Positions 8,913-17,655 of a stretch of 64,000 nucleotides of DNA are shown one piece after another. The stretch covers positions 248,001 to 312,000 of the forward strand of contig NZ_JACAPG010000021.1 of the NCBI RefSeq assembly GCF_013385825.1. Reading direction: 5' to 3'. Under the pieces are notes generated by a model. That model saw nothing but the letters and a program-made list of their open reading frames with translations. It was not told the DNA's origin and made no database searches. This stretch comes from Pseudomonas reactans (GTDB lineage: Bacteria; Pseudomonadota; Gammaproteobacteria; Pseudomonadales; Pseudomonadaceae). The position numbers and the translations under genes were made by a program. Every line of letters begins with the position of its first letter. The first letter of the stretch is position 1.

Positions 8913-9806
8913 ATGTTCGACTATAAATTGCTCTCTGCCCTGGCGGCCGTGGTGGAACAGGCGGGCTTTGAACGCGCCGCCCAAGTGCTGGGACTGTCGC
9001 AATCGGCAATCTCCCAACGCATCAAGTTGCTGGAGGCACGTATTGGCCAGCCGGTACTGGTACGGGCCACACCGCCGACGCCCACCGATATCGGCCGGCG
9101 CCTGCTCAACCATGTGCAACAGGTGCGCCTGCTGGAGCGTGACCTGCAAAGCCAGGTGCCGGCGCTGGATGAGGAAGGCATGCCTGAGCGCCTGCGCATC
9201 GCGTTGAACGCCGACAGCCTCGCCACGTGGTGGGCCGAGGCCGTCAGCGGGTTTTGCGCCGAGCAGCATCTGCTGCTGGATCTGGTGGTGGAAGACCAGA
9301 CCGTCGGCCTCAAACGCATGCGCGCGGGTGAGGTAGCGGCTTGTATCTGCGCCAGCGAGCGACCGGTGGCGGGGGCGCGAAGCCTGTTGCTGGGCGCCAT
9401 GCGGTATCGGGCGCTGGCCAGCCCGGCGTTTATCGCCCGGCATTTTCCCCAGGGCGTACGTGCGGATCAACTGGCGCGCACCCCGGCATTGGTGTTCGGG
9501 CCGGATGATTTCCTGCAGCACCGCTACCTGGCCTCCCTCGGTGTGGACGGCGGTTTCGAGCATCATTTATGCCCATCGTCCGAGGGCTTTATCCGCCTGA
9601 CAGAGGCGGGCCTGGGCTGGGGGCTGGTGCCGGAATTGCAGGTTCGCGATCAGCTGGAAAAGGGCATATTGGTCGAGTTATTGCCAGATAAGCCCATCGA
9701 TGTGCCGTTGTACTGGCATCATTGGCGCAGTGGCGGGCAACTGTTGGGCTTGTTGACCGACCATCTGGCCCAGGCCTGTGGTCAATGGTTGGTGCCGTTG
9801 GAGTGA
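8913..9806 (+). CDS. argP: LysR-family regulator ArgP (IciA)
   Basis: 297-residue LysR-type regulator: N-terminal winged HTH (about 3-60, with GLSQSAISQRIKLLEARIG) and a C-terminal effector-binding domain. The start at 8913 matches the usual N-terminus (MFDYKLLSALAAVVEQ). It is separated by 98 bp from the divergent ACT/ArgO pair, and that gap probably holds the ArgP operator. In enterobacteria ArgP activates argO with arginine as co-effector and lysine as antagonist; the same wiring is inferred here. Confidence 0.85.
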   Translation: MFDYKLLSALAAVVEQAGFERAAQVLGLSQSAISQRIKLLEARIGQPVLVRATPPTPTDIGRRLLNHVQQVRLLERDLQSQVPALDEEGMPERLRIALNADSLATWWAEAVSGFCAEQHLLLDLVVEDQTVGLKRMRAGEVAACICASERPVAGARSLLLGAMRYRALASPAFIARHFPQGVRADQLARTPALVFGPDDFLQHRYLASLGVDGGFEHHLCPSSEGFIRLTEAGLGWGLVPELQVRDQLEKGILVELLPDKPIDVPLYWHHWRSGGQLLGLLTDHLAQACGQWLVPLE

Positions 9807-9858
9807 TGGCGCGCGTCAAGGCAACAGCGATGAAAAACGAAAGAACATGGGGTAATAC

Positions 9859-10857
9859 ATGAAGATTCTGGTCACCGGCGCAAGCGGCTTCATTGGCGGA
9901 CGCTTTGCGCGTTTCGCCCTGGAGCAGGGCCTGGACGTGCGGGTTAACGGGCGACGTGCCGAAGGTGTGGAGCACCTGGTCAGGCGCGGCGCCGAGTTTA
10001 TCCAGGGTGATCTGAATGACGCCGACCTGGTGCGCCACCTGTGCCGCGACGTCGAAGCCGTGGTGCATTGCGCCGGTGCCGTCGGCTTGTGGGGCAAGTA
10101 TCAGGACTTTTACCAAGGCAACGTGCTGGTCACCGAAAACGTCGTCGAGGCCTGCCTCAAGCAGCACGTCGGGCGTTTGGTGCACCTGTCGTCGCCCTCC
10201 ATTTACTTCGACGGCCGCGACCACCTGGGCCTGACCGAAGAGCAAGTGCCCAAGCGCTTCAAGCACCCTTATGCCGCCACCAAATACCTGGCTGAGCAGA
10301 AGGTTTTCGGTGCCCAGGAGTTTGGCCTCGAAGTGATTGCCTTGCGCCCGCGATTCGTCACGGGCGCCGGCGACATGAGCATTTTCCCGCGCCTGCTGAA
10401 CATGCAGCGCAAGAACCGCCTGGCCATCGTCGGCGACGGCCTGAACAAGGTCGATTTCACCAGCGTGCACAACCTCAACGAAGCGCTGCTCAGCAGTTTG
10501 CTCGCGCCGGGCTCCGCGCTGGGCCGGGCCTACAACATCAGCAACGGTGCGCCGGTGCCCGTGTGGGATGTGGTGAATTATGTAATGCGTCAAATGCAAT
10601 TGCCCCAGGTGACGCGGTACCGGTCCTACGGTTTGTCCTACAGCGTGGCGGCGCTCAACGAAGCGTTTTGTGCGATGTGGCCCGGGCGTCCGGAACCGTC
10701 ACTGTCGCGCCTGGGCATGCAAGTGATGAACAAAGATTTCACCCTCGACATCAGCCGCGCCAGGCATTATCTGGACTATGAGCCCAAAGTCAGCCTGTGG
10801 ACCGCCCTCGACGAGTTTTGCAGTTGGTGGAAAGCCCAGGACCCGGGGTTCAAGTAA
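9859..10857 (+). CDS. NAD-dependent epimerase/dehydratase (extended SDR)
   Basis: 332-residue extended short-chain dehydrogenase. Rossmann motif TGASGFIGG at residues 6-14, an acidic residue-rich strand later (QGDLND), HLSSPS with the catalytic Ser, and YAATK with the catalytic Tyr and Lys. It resembles the 3-beta-hydroxysteroid dehydrogenase / sterol-type branch, but the substrate cannot be read from sequence. It follows argP by 52 bp on the same strand. The N-terminus starts directly with the nucleotide-binding strand, so it is a cytoplasmic enzyme. Confidence 0.75.
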   Translation: MKILVTGASGFIGGRFARFALEQGLDVRVNGRRAEGVEHLVRRGAEFIQGDLNDADLVRHLCRDVEAVVHCAGAVGLWGKYQDFYQGNVLVTENVVEACLKQHVGRLVHLSSPSIYFDGRDHLGLTEEQVPKRFKHPYAATKYLAEQKVFGAQEFGLEVIALRPRFVTGAGDMSIFPRLLNMQRKNRLAIVGDGLNKVDFTSVHNLNEALLSSLLAPGSALGRAYNISNGAPVPVWDVVNYVMRQMQLPQVTRYRSYGLSYSVAALNEAFCAMWPGRPEPSLSRLGMQVMNKDFTLDISRARHYLDYEPKVSLWTALDEFCSWWKAQDPGFK

Positions 10858-10971
10858 GCACACAAGCGGCAACACTTCGGGAACCGAATCTGGCGTTCCG
10901 GGTCGATCAGTGCGCCGGGAACGCGGTTTATACTCCCGTCGCTCGCCACTTCACCGATTCAGGGTTGATAC

Positions 10972-11817
10972 ATGCGCAACGATGCTAAAGACGACTTCGA
11001 CAACGTTCCCAGCCTGCGGGCCGATGTCGGGGATGACGATGATTTCGAACCGACCCCGGCCACCTCGGTGCGCTCGCGCAACCCCCAGGTGGTCAAGGTC
11101 AAGAGTGCCAGCACCGGGCCATTGTGGGCCTTGATCGGCGCGCTGCTGATCGCCTTTGCGGGCCTGGCCTGGTGGAGCTTCCAGCAGATCTCCCTGATGG
11201 GCCAGCAGTTGGTGGCTACCCAGGAAAGCTTCGCGCGCATCAGCGAGGAAGCGGCGGGGCGCCTGCAGGACATTTCCGGCAAGGTGGTGGCCAGCGAGGC
11301 CAGCGTCAACAACGGCAGCGAAGCGCTAAAACTGCAGATCAAGCAGTTGGAAACCCAGTTGCTGGAGCAGGGCAAGCAGCAAGTCGGCGTGGTCGGGCAA
11401 GCCACCGAACTGGATAAGCGCCTGGCGCAAATGACCGCCAGCACCACCGACCTGTCCAATGCCAACAGCAAGCTGCAGGGCCAGGTCCAGGCGCTGACCG
11501 ACGCCGTGGCGACACTTAAAGCGTCGCAAGGTGATGTCGGCAAGCGTGATACGGAGATCAAAGAGCTTTCCGCTGACGTGGCCGCGTTGAAGAAACAGGG
11601 TAACCCGAGTGCCGCCATTGCCCGTATCGAGCAGGACCTTGTGGTACTCAAAAGCGCCCAGGACAACCAGCCGGCCAACAGCGATGCCCCGACCAATAAA
11701 GAGTTCGACGTGTTCCGCATCCAGACCACGCGCAACATCACCACGTTGCAAAGCCAGGTGCAGAACCTGAACCAGCAACTTAACGCGCCGGCGAAGATCA
11801 CCCCTCTCGGCCAATAA
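10972..11817 (+). CDS. Single-pass membrane protein with long coiled coil
   Basis: 281 residues, not matched to a named family. An acidic N-terminus (DDDD near residues 23-27) is followed by one transmembrane helix (about 49-71, GPLWALIGALLIAFAGLAWW). The rest is a heptad-rich Gln/Leu/Ala coiled coil with repeated LQ..V..L patterns, ending in a short Asn/Gln-rich tail. Topology would place the coiled coil in the periplasm. The location after the SDR gene matches the order seen in other pseudomonads as I recall it. Role unknown; an envelope-spanning or scaffold function is a guess. Confidence 0.7.
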   Translation: MRNDAKDDFDNVPSLRADVGDDDDFEPTPATSVRSRNPQVVKVKSASTGPLWALIGALLIAFAGLAWWSFQQISLMGQQLVATQESFARISEEAAGRLQDISGKVVASEASVNNGSEALKLQIKQLETQLLEQGKQQVGVVGQATELDKRLAQMTASTTDLSNANSKLQGQVQALTDAVATLKASQGDVGKRDTEIKELSADVAALKKQGNPSAAIARIEQDLVVLKSAQDNQPANSDAPTNKEFDVFRIQTTRNITTLQSQVQNLNQQLNAPAKITPLGQ

Positions 11818-11829
11818 GGGTGTAATGGG

Positions 11830-11897
11830 AATGTCACCACTTGGTGACATTTCCCATCCCCTTCGTTACTTGCCGTCACCGCGCCCTTGTTTAGACT
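11830..11897 (+). promoter_or_regulatory. Promoter of the AGE isomerase gene with palindromic operator
   Basis: Palindrome at 11830-11851: arms AATGTCACCA and TGGTGACATT around CT. A -35-like TTGCCG lies at 11870-11875 and an extended -10-like TAGACT (TG two bases upstream) at 11892-11897, with a 16-bp spacer. The palindrome centre is 51.5 bp before the -10, the same as before gtsA. The hairpin may also help end the upstream transcript, though it has no T-run. Confidence 0.6.
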
Positions 11898-11911
11898 CCG
11901 GTCATCCCACA

Positions 11912-11923
11912 AAAAACAATAAG
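11912..11923 (+). promoter_or_regulatory. AAN-repeat (Crc/Hfq-type CA motif) before AGE isomerase gene
   Basis: AAAAACAATAAG, four AAN triplets just upstream of the start codon at 11932 and running into the purine-rich RBS. Such motifs are the known target of Hfq/Crc catabolite repression in Pseudomonas. Confidence 0.45.
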
Positions 11924-11931
11924 GGCTACCC

Positions 11932-13191
11932 ATGACCACGCAACCACTGCCTGCCAGCAGTTGGCTGAACGCGCCTGCCCATCACGCCTGGCTCGCCGCA
12001 GAAGGCCAGCGCCTGCTGGCATTTGCCAAGGCGTCCCGACTGCCCGACGGCTTTGGCAACCTGGACGACAAAGGCCAATTGCCAGCCGATGCTCACGCCG
12101 AAACCATGAACACCGCCCGCATGACCCACAGCTTCGCCATGGCCCACGCCCTGGGCTTGCCGGGGTATGCCGAGCTGGTGGCGCATGGCGTTGCCGCCCT
12201 CAGTGGCCCCCTGCGTGACAGTGAACACGGTGGCTGGTTTGCCACGCCCCACGCCCTCGATGGCAACCGTGGCAAGGCCGCCTACCTGCATGCGTTTGTT
12301 GCCCTGGCCGCCAGCTCGGCGGTGGTGGCTGGCGCGCCCGGCGCACACACTCTTCTGACCGACGCCGTCCATATCATCGACCAGTTTTTCTGGAGCGAGG
12401 AGGAGGGCGTAATGCTCGAATCGTTCGCCCAGGACTGGAGCGGCGTTGAAGCCTATCGCGGCGCCAACAGCAACATGCACGCCACCGAAGCCTTCCTCGC
12501 GCTGGCCGATGTGACCGGCGATACTCGCTGGCTGGACCGGGCGTTGCGCATCGTCGAGCGCGTTATCCACACCCACGCCGCAGGCAACCAGTTCATGGTG
12601 ATCGAACATTTCGACACGCACTGGCAACCCTTGCTCGGTTACAACGAAGACAACCCCGCCGACGGCTTCCGCCCCTACGGCATCACCCCCGGCCACGGTT
12701 TCGAGTGGGCGCGACTGGTGCTGCACCTGGAAGCCGCGCGCCTGCAAGCCGGGCTCGCCACGCCCGAATGGCTGGTGACCGATGCCAAGGGCCTTTTTGC
12801 CAGTGCCTGCGAATACGCCTGGTCCGTGGATGGCGCCCCCGGCATTGTCTATACCCTCGACTGGAACCATCGCCCGGTGGTGCGTGAACGCCTGCACTGG
12901 ACCCACGCTGAAGCCAGCGCCGCAGCCCAGGCCTTGCTCAAACGCATCGGCGAGTTGCATTACGAAACCTGGTACCGGCGTTTCTGGGAGTTTTGCGAAA
13001 CCCACTTCATCGACCGTCTCCACGGCAGTTGGCACCACGAACTCAGTCCACACAACCAACCCAGCAGCAACATCTGGGGCGGTAAGCCAGACCTGTACCA
13101 TGCCTGGCAAGCGGTATTGCTGCCTGCGCTGCCGTTAGCGCCAAGTATGGCCAGTGCCATTGGGGCTGGGCGCTATGTCACCAGCTGGTGA
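11932..13191 (+). CDS. AGE-family sugar epimerase/isomerase (mannose isomerase-like)
   Basis: 419-residue N-acylglucosamine 2-epimerase/YihS superfamily protein with an alpha/alpha-barrel pattern: repeated helices with RMTHSFAMAHALG, DSEHGGWF, NSNMHATEAFLAL, and PGHGFEWARLVL, which contain conserved barrel His/Glu/Arg residues. Bacterial members interconvert aldoses and ketoses such as mannose and fructose, which suits a place just upstream of the glucose ABC operon. It shares promoter architecture with gtsA, so the two are probably co-regulated. The stop codon lies inside the palindrome of the gtsA promoter. The exact substrate is inferred. Confidence 0.8.
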   Translation: MTTQPLPASSWLNAPAHHAWLAAEGQRLLAFAKASRLPDGFGNLDDKGQLPADAHAETMNTARMTHSFAMAHALGLPGYAELVAHGVAALSGPLRDSEHGGWFATPHALDGNRGKAAYLHAFVALAASSAVVAGAPGAHTLLTDAVHIIDQFFWSEEEGVMLESFAQDWSGVEAYRGANSNMHATEAFLALADVTGDTRWLDRALRIVERVIHTHAAGNQFMVIEHFDTHWQPLLGYNEDNPADGFRPYGITPGHGFEWARLVLHLEAARLQAGLATPEWLVTDAKGLFASACEYAWSVDGAPGIVYTLDWNHRPVVRERLHWTHAEASAAAQALLKRIGELHYETWYRRFWEFCETHFIDRLHGSWHHELSPHNQPSSNIWGGKPDLYHAWQAVLLPALPLAPSMASAIGAGRYVTSW

Positions 13192-13241
13192 CATTTGTGC
13201 ATCCCTTTGTTACCTGCGCCGCAAAAATCCATGTTTAAACT
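13175..13241 (+). promoter_or_regulatory. gtsA promoter with palindromic operator
   Basis: Perfect 20-bp palindrome ATGTCACCAGCTGGTGACAT at 13175-13194, overlapping the stop codon of the AGE gene. CTGCGC (-35-like, 13214-13219) and TAAACT (extended -10-like, 13236-13241) are 16 bp apart. Spacing from palindrome to -10 is identical to that of the AGE promoter, and the intervening bases (CATCCC, TTACYTGC, ACTCCG) are also alike. Confidence 0.65.
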
Positions 13242-13273
13242 CCGTGCAGCGCAAGCCTAAGACTTGCATGCAT

Positions 13274-13285
13274 AACAACAAGAAA
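13274..13285 (+). promoter_or_regulatory. AAN-repeat (CA motif) at gtsA ribosome-binding region
   Basis: AACAACAAGAAA, four AAN triplets directly joined to the AAGG ribosome-binding site of gtsA (start 13296). Hfq/Crc binding here would block translation of the glucose-binding protein under catabolite repression. Confidence 0.55.
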
Positions 13286-13295
13286 AGGTACTCAG

Positions 13296-14582
13296 ATGAA
13301 CGCGATTAATCGCCTCGCCGTTGCTATTTCCATTGCCTCGTTGTTTCCCCTCACTGCATTTGCCGCCGACTCGAAAGGGACGGTTGAAGTTGTGCATTGG
13401 TGGACCTCGGGCGGTGAGAAGGCGGCCGTAGATGTCCTGAAGGCCCAAGTTGAGAAAGACGGCTTCGTCTGGAAAGACGGCGCTGTAGCAGGTGGCGGTG
13501 GCGCCACCGCCATGACCGTGCTGAAAAGCCGCGCGGTCGCCGGCAACCCGCCAGGCGTTGCCCAGATCAAAGGCCCCGACATCCAGGAATGGGCGTCCAC
13601 CGGCCTGCTCGACACCGACGTGCTCAAAGACGTCGCCAAAGAAGAGAAGTGGGACTCCCTGCTCGACAAGAAAGTCTCCGACACCGTGAAGTACGAAGGT
13701 GACTACGTCGCCGTACCGGTCAACATCCACCGCGTGAACTGGCTGTGGATCAACCCGGAAGTCTTCAAGAAAGCCGGTATCACCAAGAACCCGACCACCC
13801 TCGAAGAATTCTACGCAGCCGGCGACAAGCTGAAAGCCGCGGGCTTCATTCCGCTCGCCCACGGTGGCCAGCCTTGGCAGGACAGCACCGTGTTCGAAGC
13901 GGTCGTTCTGTCGGTGATGGGTGCCGATGGCTACAAAAAAGCTCTGGTTGACTTGGATAACGCTGCGCTGACCGGTCCGGAAATGGTCAAGTCGCTGACC
14001 GAACTGAAGAAAGTCGCGACCTACATGGACGTCGACGGTAAAGGCCAGGACTGGAACCTCGAAGCGGGCAAGGTCATCAACGGCAAGGCCGGTATGCAGA
14101 TCATGGGTGACTGGGCCAAGTCCGAATGGACCGCCGCCAAGAAAGTCGCCGGCAAGGACTACGAGTGCGTGGCCTTCCCAGGCACCGACAAAGCCTTCAC
14201 CTACAACATCGACTCCCTGGCGGTGTTCAAGCAGAAAGACAAAGGCACCGCTGCTGGCCAGCAGGACATTGCCAAAGTCGTACTGGGTGAGAACTTCCAG
14301 AAAGTGTTCAGCATCAACAAGGGGTCGATCCCTGTTCGCAACGACATGCTGACCAAAATGGATTCCTACGGTTTCGACTCCTGCGCCCAGACCGCAGCCA
14401 AGGACTTCCTGGCAGACGCCAAGACCGGCGGCCTGCAACCAAGCATGGCGCACAACATGGCCACTACCCTGGCGGTGCAAGGTGCGTTCTTTGACGTCGT
14501 GACCAACTTCATCAACGACCCGAAAGCCGACCCGGCCGACACCGCCAAGAAATTGGGCGCTGCGATCAAGTCTGCCAAGTAA
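13296..14582 (+). CDS. gtsA: Glucose/mannose ABC transporter substrate-binding protein GtsA
   Basis: 428-residue periplasmic binding protein of extracellular family 1. A Sec signal peptide ends at Ala-Phe-Ala-Ala near residue 23, and the mature part opens with VEVVHWWTSGGE, a hallmark of sugar-binding members. In Pseudomonas, GtsA delivers glucose to GtsBCD. It is first in the gtsABCD operon. A REPIN lies directly behind the stop, in the gap before gtsB, where it could stabilise the gtsA part of the mRNA. Confidence 0.93.
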   Translation: MNAINRLAVAISIASLFPLTAFAADSKGTVEVVHWWTSGGEKAAVDVLKAQVEKDGFVWKDGAVAGGGGATAMTVLKSRAVAGNPPGVAQIKGPDIQEWASTGLLDTDVLKDVAKEEKWDSLLDKKVSDTVKYEGDYVAVPVNIHRVNWLWINPEVFKKAGITKNPTTLEEFYAAGDKLKAAGFIPLAHGGQPWQDSTVFEAVVLSVMGADGYKKALVDLDNAALTGPEMVKSLTELKKVATYMDVDGKGQDWNLEAGKVINGKAGMQIMGDWAKSEWTAAKKVAGKDYECVAFPGTDKAFTYNIDSLAVFKQKDKGTAAGQQDIAKVVLGENFQKVFSINKGSIPVRNDMLTKMDSYGFDSCAQTAAKDFLADAKTGGLQPSMAHNMATTLAVQGAFFDVVTNFINDPKADPADTAKKLGAAIKSAK

Positions 14583-14593
14583 CACAACCCATC

Positions 14594-14693
14594 TGTAGGA
14601 GCGAGCTTGCTCGCGAAAAACTCAAGATCACCGCGTTCATCCTGTATGCACGCGTTATCGTTGAAGTCCTTCGCGAGCAAGCTCGCTCCTACA
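14594..14693. repeat. REPIN, family A (gtsA-gtsB gap)
   Basis: Two inverted copies of the REP unit TGTAGGAGCGAGCTTGCTCG about 55 bp apart. Each unit is itself partly palindromic. Located between the binding-protein and permease genes of one operon. A second copy of family A lies at 17656-17754. Confidence 0.9.
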
Positions 14694-14740
14694 GGGGACG
14701 GTTCATCTGCTAGTCCTTTTTCCCTGTACTGGATTTTCCC

Positions 14741-15649
14741 ATGAGTTCTGTTGCTGTGTTCAGCAAAGCCTCGCCGTTCGATGCACTGCAGCGCTGGCTC
14801 CCCAAACTGGTGCTGGCGCCCAGCATGTTCATCGTGCTGGTGGGCTTCTACGGCTACATCCTGTGGACGTTTGTGCTGTCGTTCACCAATTCCACATTCC
14901 TGCCCACCTACAAATGGGCGGGCCTTGCGCAATACGCGCGGTTGTTTGACAACGACCGCTGGTGGGTAGCGAGCAAGAACCTGGCGGTGTTTGGCGGGAT
15001 GTTCATCGGTATAACGCTGGTTATCGGCGTAACCCTGGCGATCTTCCTCGACCAGAAAATCCGTCGCGAAGGCTTTATCCGCACCATTTACCTGTACCCG
15101 ATGGCGCTCTCGATGATCGTCACCGGTACGGCCTGGAAATGGCTGCTCAACCCAGGCATGGGCCTGGACAAACTCCTGCGTGACTGGGGCTGGGAAGGCT
15201 TCCGTCTCGACTGGCTGATCGACCCGGATCGCGTGGTCTACTGCCTGGTGATCGCTGCTGTCTGGCAAGCCTCGGGCTTTATCATGGCGATGTTCCTCGC
15301 TGGCCTGCGCGGTGTGGATCAATCCATCGTGCGCGCTGCACAGATCGACGGCGCGAGCCTGCCGCGCATCTACTGGAGCGTGGTGTTGCCAAGCCTGCGT
15401 CCGGTGTTCTTCAGTGCGGTGATGATCCTGGCGCACATTGCGATCAAGAGCTTCGACCTGGTAGCAGCGATGACGGCTGGCGGCCCGGGCTACTCGTCCG
15501 ACCTGCCGGCGATGTTCATGTACTCGTTCACCTTCAGCCGTGGCCAGATGGGCATGGGTTCGGCCAGTGCCATCCTGATGCTCGGTGCGATCCTCGCGAT
15601 CATCGTGCCTTACCTCTACTCCGAGCTGAGGACCAAACGTAATGACTAG
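14741..15649 (+). CDS. gtsB: Glucose ABC transporter permease GtsB
   Basis: 302-residue inner-membrane permease of the MalF/UgpA type with about six transmembrane helices. The cytoplasmic EAA loop is visible as VDQSIVRAAQIDGASLPRIYW (about 200-220, ending before VVLPSLRPV). It pairs with GtsC to form the channel for glucose. The gene starts 158 bp after gtsA, beyond the REPIN, and overlaps gtsC by 8 bp, indicating translational coupling. Confidence 0.92.
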   Translation: MSSVAVFSKASPFDALQRWLPKLVLAPSMFIVLVGFYGYILWTFVLSFTNSTFLPTYKWAGLAQYARLFDNDRWWVASKNLAVFGGMFIGITLVIGVTLAIFLDQKIRREGFIRTIYLYPMALSMIVTGTAWKWLLNPGMGLDKLLRDWGWEGFRLDWLIDPDRVVYCLVIAAVWQASGFIMAMFLAGLRGVDQSIVRAAQIDGASLPRIYWSVVLPSLRPVFFSAVMILAHIAIKSFDLVAAMTAGGPGYSSDLPAMFMYSFTFSRGQMGMGSASAILMLGAILAIIVPYLYSELRTKRND

Positions 15650-16487
15650 TCTCGCCTCCAAATCACCTATCAGCCTGAGTCGCATCGCGATCTACGCGGT
15701 GCTGATCCTCGCCGTGCTGCTGTACCTGGTGCCGCTGGTGGTGATGCTGCTCACCAGCTTCAAGACCCCGGAAGATATTAGCTCCGGCAACCTGCTGAGC
15801 TGGCCGACCGTGGTTACCGGCATTGGCTGGGTCAAGGCCTGGGCCACGGTAGACGGTTACTTCTGGAACTCGATCAAGATCACCGTTCCGGCCGTACTGA
15901 TCTCCACCGCCATCGGTGCATTGAACGGTTATGTGCTGTCGTTCTGGCGCTTTAAAGGCTCGCAGCTGTTCTTCGGCCTGCTGTTGTTCGGCTGCTTCCT
16001 GCCGTTCCAGACCGTGCTGCTGCCGGCCTCATTCACCCTCGGCAAAATGGGTCTGGCCAGCACCACCACCGGCCTGGTGTTTGTGCACGTGGTCTACGGC
16101 CTGGCGTTCACCACGCTGTTCTTCCGTAACTACTACGTGAGCATTCCGGATGCGCTGATCAAGGCCGCGCGTTTGGACGGTGCAGGTTTCTTCACCATCT
16201 TCCGTCAGATCATTCTGCCGATGTCGACCCCGATCATCATGGTCTGCCTGATCTGGCAGTTCACCCAGATCTGGAACGACTTCCTGTTCGGCGTGGTGTT
16301 CTCCAGTGGCGACTCCCAGCCCATCACGGTGGCGCTGAACAACCTGGTCAACACCAGCACCGGGGCCAAGGAATATAACGTGGATATGGCGGCGGCGATG
16401 ATCGCCGGGCTGCCGACCCTGCTGGTCTATGTGATCGCAGGCAAGTATTTCGTGCGCGGCCTCACGGCCGGCGCGGTCAAGGGGTAA
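15642..16487 (+). CDS. gtsC: Glucose ABC transporter permease GtsC
   Basis: 281-residue MalG/UgpE-type permease with six predicted transmembrane helices. The EAA loop appears as IPDALIKAARLDGAGFFTIF followed by ILPMSTPI. It is the second membrane subunit of the Gts transporter. The start overlaps the end of gtsB and the stop is 2 bp before gtsD. Confidence 0.92.
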   Translation: MTSLASKSPISLSRIAIYAVLILAVLLYLVPLVVMLLTSFKTPEDISSGNLLSWPTVVTGIGWVKAWATVDGYFWNSIKITVPAVLISTAIGALNGYVLSFWRFKGSQLFFGLLLFGCFLPFQTVLLPASFTLGKMGLASTTTGLVFVHVVYGLAFTTLFFRNYYVSIPDALIKAARLDGAGFFTIFRQIILPMSTPIIMVCLIWQFTQIWNDFLFGVVFSSGDSQPITVALNNLVNTSTGAKEYNVDMAAAMIAGLPTLLVYVIAGKYFVRGLTAGAVKG

Positions 16488-16489
16488 TC

Positions 16490-17650
16490 ATGGCTACGCT
16501 TGAACTTCGCAATGTAAACAAGACCTATGGCGCCGGCCTGCCCGACACCTTGAAGAATATCGAACTGTCGATCAAGGAAGGCGAATTCCTGATCCTGGTC
16601 GGCCCTTCGGGGTGCGGCAAATCCACGCTGATGAACTGCATCGCCGGTCTTGAGACCATCACCGGTGGCGCGATCATGATCGGCGACCAGGACGTCAGCG
16701 GCATGAGCCCCAAGGACCGTGACATCGCCATGGTGTTCCAGTCCTACGCGCTGTACCCGACCATGAGCGTGCGCGAGAACATCGAGTTCGGCCTCAAAAT
16801 CCGCAAGATGCCCCAGGCCGATATCGACGCCGAAGTGGCGCGCGTGGCCAAGCTGTTGCAGATCGAACACCTGCTCAACCGCAAGCCGGGCCAACTCTCC
16901 GGCGGCCAGCAACAGCGCGTGGCCATGGGCCGTGCCCTGGCACGTCGGCCGAAGATCTACCTGTTCGACGAACCGTTGTCCAACCTCGACGCCAAGCTGC
17001 GTGTCGAGATGCGTACCGAAATGAAGCTGATGCACCAGCGTCTCAAGACCACCACGGTCTACGTGACCCACGACCAGATCGAAGCGATGACCCTGGGTGA
17101 CAAGGTCGCGGTGATGAAGGACGGCATCATCCAGCAGTTCGGTACGCCGAAAGAGATCTATAACAACCCGGCCAACCAGTTCGTGGCGAGCTTTATCGGT
17201 TCGCCGCCGATGAACTTTGTGCCGCTGCGCCTGCAACGCAAGGACGGTCGCCTGGTGGCCCTGCTCGACAGCGGCCAGGCCCGTTGCGAGCTGGCGCTGA
17301 ACACGACCGATGCCGGCCTTGAAGACCGTGACGTGATCCTGGGCCTGCGTCCGGAGCAAATCATGTTGGCCTCGGGCGAGGGCGACAGTGCGTCGAGCAT
17401 CCGTGCCGAAGTGCAGGTCACCGAGCCGACCGGCCCGGACACCCTGGTGTTCGTGCAACTCAATGACACCAAGGTCTGCTGCCGCCTGGCACCCGACGTG
17501 GCACCGCAGGTGGGCGAGACCCTGACCCTGCAATTCGATCCTTCCAAGGTATTGCTGTTCGACGCCAACACCGGCGAGCGACTGGGCACTGCTTCTTCAT
17601 TGCCCGCCCAGGGGCATGCCGACAATGTGGCCCAATTCAAAGGCCGATGA
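16490..17650 (+). CDS. gtsD: Glucose ABC transporter ATPase GtsD
   Basis: 386-residue ATPase of the MalK/UgpC group that powers GtsBC. Walker A GPSGCGKST (about 38-46), signature LSGGQQQRVAMGRAL, Walker B IYLFDEPLSNLDAKL, and the switch His in YVTHDQIEAMT. The C-terminal part (about 240-370) is the TOBE/regulatory domain (GLRPEQIML). Last gene of gtsABCD; a family A REPIN begins 6 bp after the stop. Confidence 0.93.
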   Translation: MATLELRNVNKTYGAGLPDTLKNIELSIKEGEFLILVGPSGCGKSTLMNCIAGLETITGGAIMIGDQDVSGMSPKDRDIAMVFQSYALYPTMSVRENIEFGLKIRKMPQADIDAEVARVAKLLQIEHLLNRKPGQLSGGQQQRVAMGRALARRPKIYLFDEPLSNLDAKLRVEMRTEMKLMHQRLKTTTVYVTHDQIEAMTLGDKVAVMKDGIIQQFGTPKEIYNNPANQFVASFIGSPPMNFVPLRLQRKDGRLVALLDSGQARCELALNTTDAGLEDRDVILGLRPEQIMLASGEGDSASSIRAEVQVTEPTGPDTLVFVQLNDTKVCCRLAPDVAPQVGETLTLQFDPSKVLLFDANTGERLGTASSLPAQGHADNVAQFKGR

Positions 17651-17655
17651 AGCAG

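Noticed and set aside
11830..11851. Palindrome as a rho-independent terminator of the coiled-coil gene
   Set aside because: No T-run follows on either strand, and the same palindrome recurs at a fixed distance before gtsA, which favours an operator.
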